Source: Leptoclinus maculatus (lineage: Eukaryota > Chordata > Actinopteri > Perciformes > Stichaeidae). Taken from it: a stretch of DNA of 64,000 nt. The stretch covers positions 16,264,074 through 16,328,073 of the forward strand of contig JAVDOI010000016.1 of the NCBI GenBank assembly GCA_032191485.1. The letters run 5' to 3'. The position numbers were made by a program, and so were the translations under genes. The stretch's first letter is position 1. Each line of letters begins with the position of its first letter. This document shows positions 60,511-64,000 of the stretch, piece by piece. Under the pieces are notes generated by a model that ran no database searches, was not told the origin of the DNA, and saw only the letters and a list, made by a program, of their open reading frames with translations.

Positions 60511-61902
60511 ATGAAGCACCCAGAAGCAAAACAAAAACAACACCTTATGGACACACAATCCCTTTAATATAAAAGAAGTGTTTTCCACATTCACTGACCT
60601 TGATGTCCTCGTCTCCATCCAGTCTGCTGCTCCTCCCTCAAGACCTCGTGTCTTTTCTCTGAGAAGCAACAAAACAAGACAACTGAGCTCCTTAAATGGG
60701 CCATAGAATACTCAGTTATTCAGAAGGTCTGGACATCAGAGATAATGATATTCTCGAGGAAAGTGGATCATTTTGCTGATAAATGATCTTTTATTTTATT
60801 TCATTTCTGTTTATTTAGGTCATTTTTTTGCATTTATTTTTTTGTATCTGCTTGTTTTCGGTGCCAGCTTTGTTACATTAAAGCTCTAGTAAGTTGTATT
60901 AAAGCTGCCTGCCTGGTGTCCTGTATCTGTGTCCTCTTTAAACTGTGAAACCTGAGCCGTTTATGACTTGACCGTGACATGAACCCAGCGGTGATCTTCA
61001 TGAGGTGACTTTTAAACTCATGAACCTTTTGAAAAGACTGAAGATTCGCCTCCAGCAGAGAGGATGGAGAAGCAGCCACATCATCAGCGACCCGGGGAGT
61101 TTCTTCAAGGCCCTGGTTGAAGAATGTGCTACCGGGGCGGGTAGAGGACTCTTTGAACACTACTGGGGTCCATCTTATCTCCTATAGTCTGCCTCCCAGC
61201 CTGCTAGCCTTTAGTCTGCTGGCTCCCAGCCTGTCAACCTCCAGTATTACTAATGCCTCCAGGCAGCAGCAGCTCCTCCTCCGGCCATGAGTGGAGCTCC
61301 ACCCTGCTGCTCCTCCAGGCCCCGCTGGATTACTAGAAACTTAATCTAAAGCAAATTACACACTGCATTCAAATAGCATGTAACCGTCACACACAGCTGC
61401 AAATACGACCCTTCTACAAGAGCAGAGATACACGATTACCCAGACTGCAACGCCTGCCAAATGTAAACTCCTAATCGATTTAAATGAGTATCTATATAAC
61501 TAAACTACGGAACAGAAAATTAAGGAATAAATGAGGAATAAAATGGATGAAGTGAATAAAGGATGAACAAATAAATGATTAATAAATGACTACATGTGAC
61601 CAGGTAGCATCAGTGACTGATATCATTGATTCATGTTTAGCAATTCAATTGGTTGTTTGACAAAAGTCAAATTTCGTTTCAAAAATTCAATGCAGCGTTC
61701 AGCAGCTGAGAGTTTCAGAAGCACCGGAGAAGATTGTAAACTACTGCACACACGTTCTAAACTTAAAGGAGATCTGAAGGTTGAAAGTTATTGATTGACA
61801 TTCATTAATTTCTTCTAGCATCTCGTATTTGTACTGGCAAAGGTCATTATTGTATTTATTAAATTTGTTTTATTCTAATTTAAAGCGTCTTCCTCTTTAT
61901 AG

Positions 61903-62070
61903 TCGCTGGAGCAAGTCGTCGGCTCGTTGGTGCGTCACAGGTTGGAGCTGCAGGTGGCCCTTCAGACGGCCCTTCAGACGGCCCTTCAGACGGCACAGGG
62001 GCCCAGCGGTCGACGGGTCAGCAGCACAAGTCCGGAACAAGAGGCAGAAGTCTTTGTTGGAGCTCATTAG
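61903..62070 (+). CDS. Possible exon with ALQT repeats, unknown
   Basis: After a pyrimidine-rich stretch ending TTTATAG, a 55-codon frame reads SLEQVVGSLVRHRLELQV, then ALQT three times, and stops at a TAG. The repeat comes from a 12-bp tandem unit (GGCCCTTCAGAC, about 61956-61994). The codon before 61903 is itself a stop, so the frame is coding only if spliced. No upstream exon can be paired with it convincingly. Confidence 0.18.
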   Translation, partial: SLEQVVGSLVRHRLELQVALQTALQTALQTAQGPSGRRVSSTSPEQEAEVFVGAH

Positions 62071-62299
62071 GCCCAGACGTGGAGGAGTCTTCTTCTCCAC
62101 TGAATGTCCTCTCAGCATGTTGAAATGTTTCGGGCCTTTGATCCTGACAGAGCTGCCTGCTCCCATATATGTCCATATTTGTGTGCACATATAGGCATAG
62201 TAAATGAATGGACAACATGTCTACTCAGTCTACTGTCCTCATAAGAGGCCAAAGGTGGGGGGGTCCTCACTTCTCTGGGAGCAGTGTGTCGGTGTGTCG

Positions 62300-63292
62300 C
62301 AGGGATGGGCAAAAATACATCAAAATGTATTTTGATACAAAATACAAAATACCCTTCAAATGAATTTATTAAAATAAAATACAAAATACTGGTGCCAGAA
62401 AATGTAACAAAATACAATACATGTATTTTGTATTTAAAATATAGGAAATACTTTTTTCTGGATTTTCCGTTTTCTCACAATTTGGTATAGCAGAGCATTC
62501 AGGTTTGGGCTAACGTTATATAATGTACACAAAGCTCTGGTGAACCCCACAAAAAGGAAGAACAGTCACAGAATGACAGTGGCCAACTGTAAGAATGTAT
62601 GAAATAATAAAACTAAGAATACTTTCATAATATATTTTAATTAAATTAATTGGATATTTAATGTTTTTTTTAACAAATGGACATCTACTGTCATAGCCTG
62701 GCTAACTGTGAACTATATTATCTGCCAGTAATTGATATGGTATTATGACATTCACATTGAGAAGATACAGCATAACTTGTAATACAGTGCAAGATTAGAT
62801 GGTCAGACGTCTCTTGATAAGGTTATCATGAACATACAAGCTCCCAATCTCCCTCTTCCTGTAGCTAGCTTAGCTACTCCACTGATAAGTTAACTTGCTA
62901 AACACTGGCTATGCACTAGCCTAGCTAGACAGCATGCTAGCGTCATTAGCATGTTAGCATCGATCGCTAGCTTGATATTATAACCATCATCAGCATGTAT
63001 ATACAATAGGCTATGTAGCCAGACATCAATTATACATCAAGCTAGTTGACATCTGTCACACTCAGATCGTTGAAGATCTGAAGACTGAACTCGTGAACTG
63101 TTTTTTGATTCGTGGAGAAAGTATTTTGAGTATTTTAAATACAAAATTACTCCACTCTAAATTTTATTTTGTATTTTGTTACAAATTACATTCGATTTTT
63201 TTATCGGCCCTATCAAATACAAATTACAAAATACTCAAAAGTAATTGAAATAATTACCTTTACCTGTTAAAAAATGTTTTAACAGGTAAAGG
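62300..63292. mobile_element. Candidate hAT-like non-autonomous element
   Basis: Starts CAGGGATGGGCAAA, a tip typical of hAT elements, followed by many TACAAAATAC-type motifs (62320-62450). The complementary motifs (GTATTTTGAGTATTTTAAAT, TTTTGTATTTTGTTACAAAT) cluster at 63120-63240, giving an inverted layout. The expected matching right tip is not visible and no transposase frame is present, so the right boundary is a guess. Confidence 0.4.
63257..63292. other. Perfect 16-bp hairpin
   Basis: CCTTTACCTGTTAAAA, loop AATG, then TTTTAACAGGTAAAGG: perfectly complementary 16-bp arms. It lies at the edge of the candidate hAT-like element and may be part of it. Confidence 0.9.
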
Positions 63293-63884
63293 AGTCCATT
63301 TGTAAGAAAAACAAAGAAAATACAACACACTTAACTTATAAAGTAATTTATAAATCCAAAGCTTAACTTAAAGAACTTGATGATTTGATTTGTGTGCGCG
63401 TGTGACATAAGTAGGTCACCATGGCCGAGAACTGCCAACAACCCTCAGATCATGAGAGTACATTGATTAATATCAATCTAACGTCAAATTCTGTCCATTA
63501 AACTAATTGTGTCTGATAGCTGAAGCGGAGTCCCTTCAATCTCCTTCACGTGGTAATAGAAAAGTCGTGTGCTTGTGAAAAACAATCGTGGCAAAACAAG
63601 CATGCATTGGCCAAGAGTCTCAACTTGTCGACACGCTGCACATATTCCAAGACGCTTTCCACGCCGAGCGGTAGAAGAAACAGAGCGATGACTTTCTGTT
63701 TGGAATGTCGTTGTGTGGCCGGCTCCAACAGTCCAGCCCGACAACATCAGTGATGGAGTTCCAGTCATATTTACAGGAAACTCAACTAACCTGAAACTAA
63801 TAAAGCCTTTTTTTTGTTTCCTTTAAAGTGTGTGTTGCTGTGTTGGGAGAGATGTGAATTTCTGCCTCTGAGAACTTCATATTT

Positions 63885-64000
63885 AAGCGTGCAGTGTTTA
63901 GGATTTGGCGACATCTAGTGATGAGGTTGCAGATTGCAAGAAGAAATGCTAACTGCTCGGGCCAAGAGCCCGTGTTCAGTTTGTTCCTTCTGGGCTTCTG
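63885..64000 (+). repeat. Dispersed teleost repeat, cut by window end
   Basis: Contains GTGCAGTGTTTAGGATTTGG, GACATCTAGTGATGAGGTTG and later TTCAGTTTGTTCCTTCTGGG. The same modules occur in the opposite orientation at 19630-19830. The element continues beyond the window. Confidence 0.6.

Larger units (their letters stand above)
59060..64000. other. Downstream intergenic region
   Basis: No gene is identified with confidence. Two short open segments with coding-like character are listed separately (60433-60510 minus and 61903-62070 plus). Much of the rest is AT-rich, with repeat-like DNA at 62300-63292 and at the right edge. Confidence 0.45.

Overview
The window is vertebrate nuclear DNA, almost certainly from a teleost fish of percomorph type. 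It has intron-split genes with GT-AG junctions, protein matches to vertebrate families, abundant CA/GT, poly-C and poly-T tracts, and several dispersed repeats of types common in teleost non-coding DNA. Three complete protein-coding genes can be assembled exon by exon, each with matching intron phases.

Layout: (1) 1-5406 is gene-poor DNA with one dispersed repeat. (2) opn3 (encephalopsin, + strand, 4 coding exons, 5407-10874, 388 aa), with a poly(A) signal at 11351. (3) kmo (kynurenine 3-monooxygenase, - strand, 15 coding exons, 29456 down to 13385, 468 aa), convergent with opn3. Its introns hold a 1.9-kb element with long inverted arms and a 40-bp minisatellite, a decayed piggyBac-type transposon, and an interstitial telomere-like array. 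(4) A 1.35-kb divergent intergenic region. (5) ide (insulin-degrading enzyme, + strand, 25 coding exons plus an alternative exon 15b, 30806-57082, 1015 aa). (6) ide 3' UTR to about 59060, then about 5 kb with weak coding candidates and repeats.

The genes do not form a pathway. Opn3 is a non-visual opsin of the plasma membrane, Kmo is an outer-mitochondrial flavoprotein of tryptophan catabolism, and Ide is a zinc peptidase of the M16 family. The convergent opn3/kmo arrangement matches the human OPN3-KMO pair on chromosome 1, whereas human IDE is on chromosome 10, so the kmo-ide junction is a lineage difference.

The most striking structure is a 32-bp minisatellite (51135-52496, 43 units) that begins inside ide exon 22. 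Each repeat unit copies the end of that exon plus its 5' splice site, so 42 identical GTAAGT donors lie in tandem. Only the first keeps the reading frame; any later one runs into an in-frame TAA. Other points in ide are the mutually exclusive exons 15a/15b (both 145 nt), a GC-AG intron, a broken partial copy of exon 8 containing a long T tract, and a (GT)17 tract against the exon 24 acceptor. All coordinates come from reading the sequence by eye. No alignment, splice predictor or database was run.
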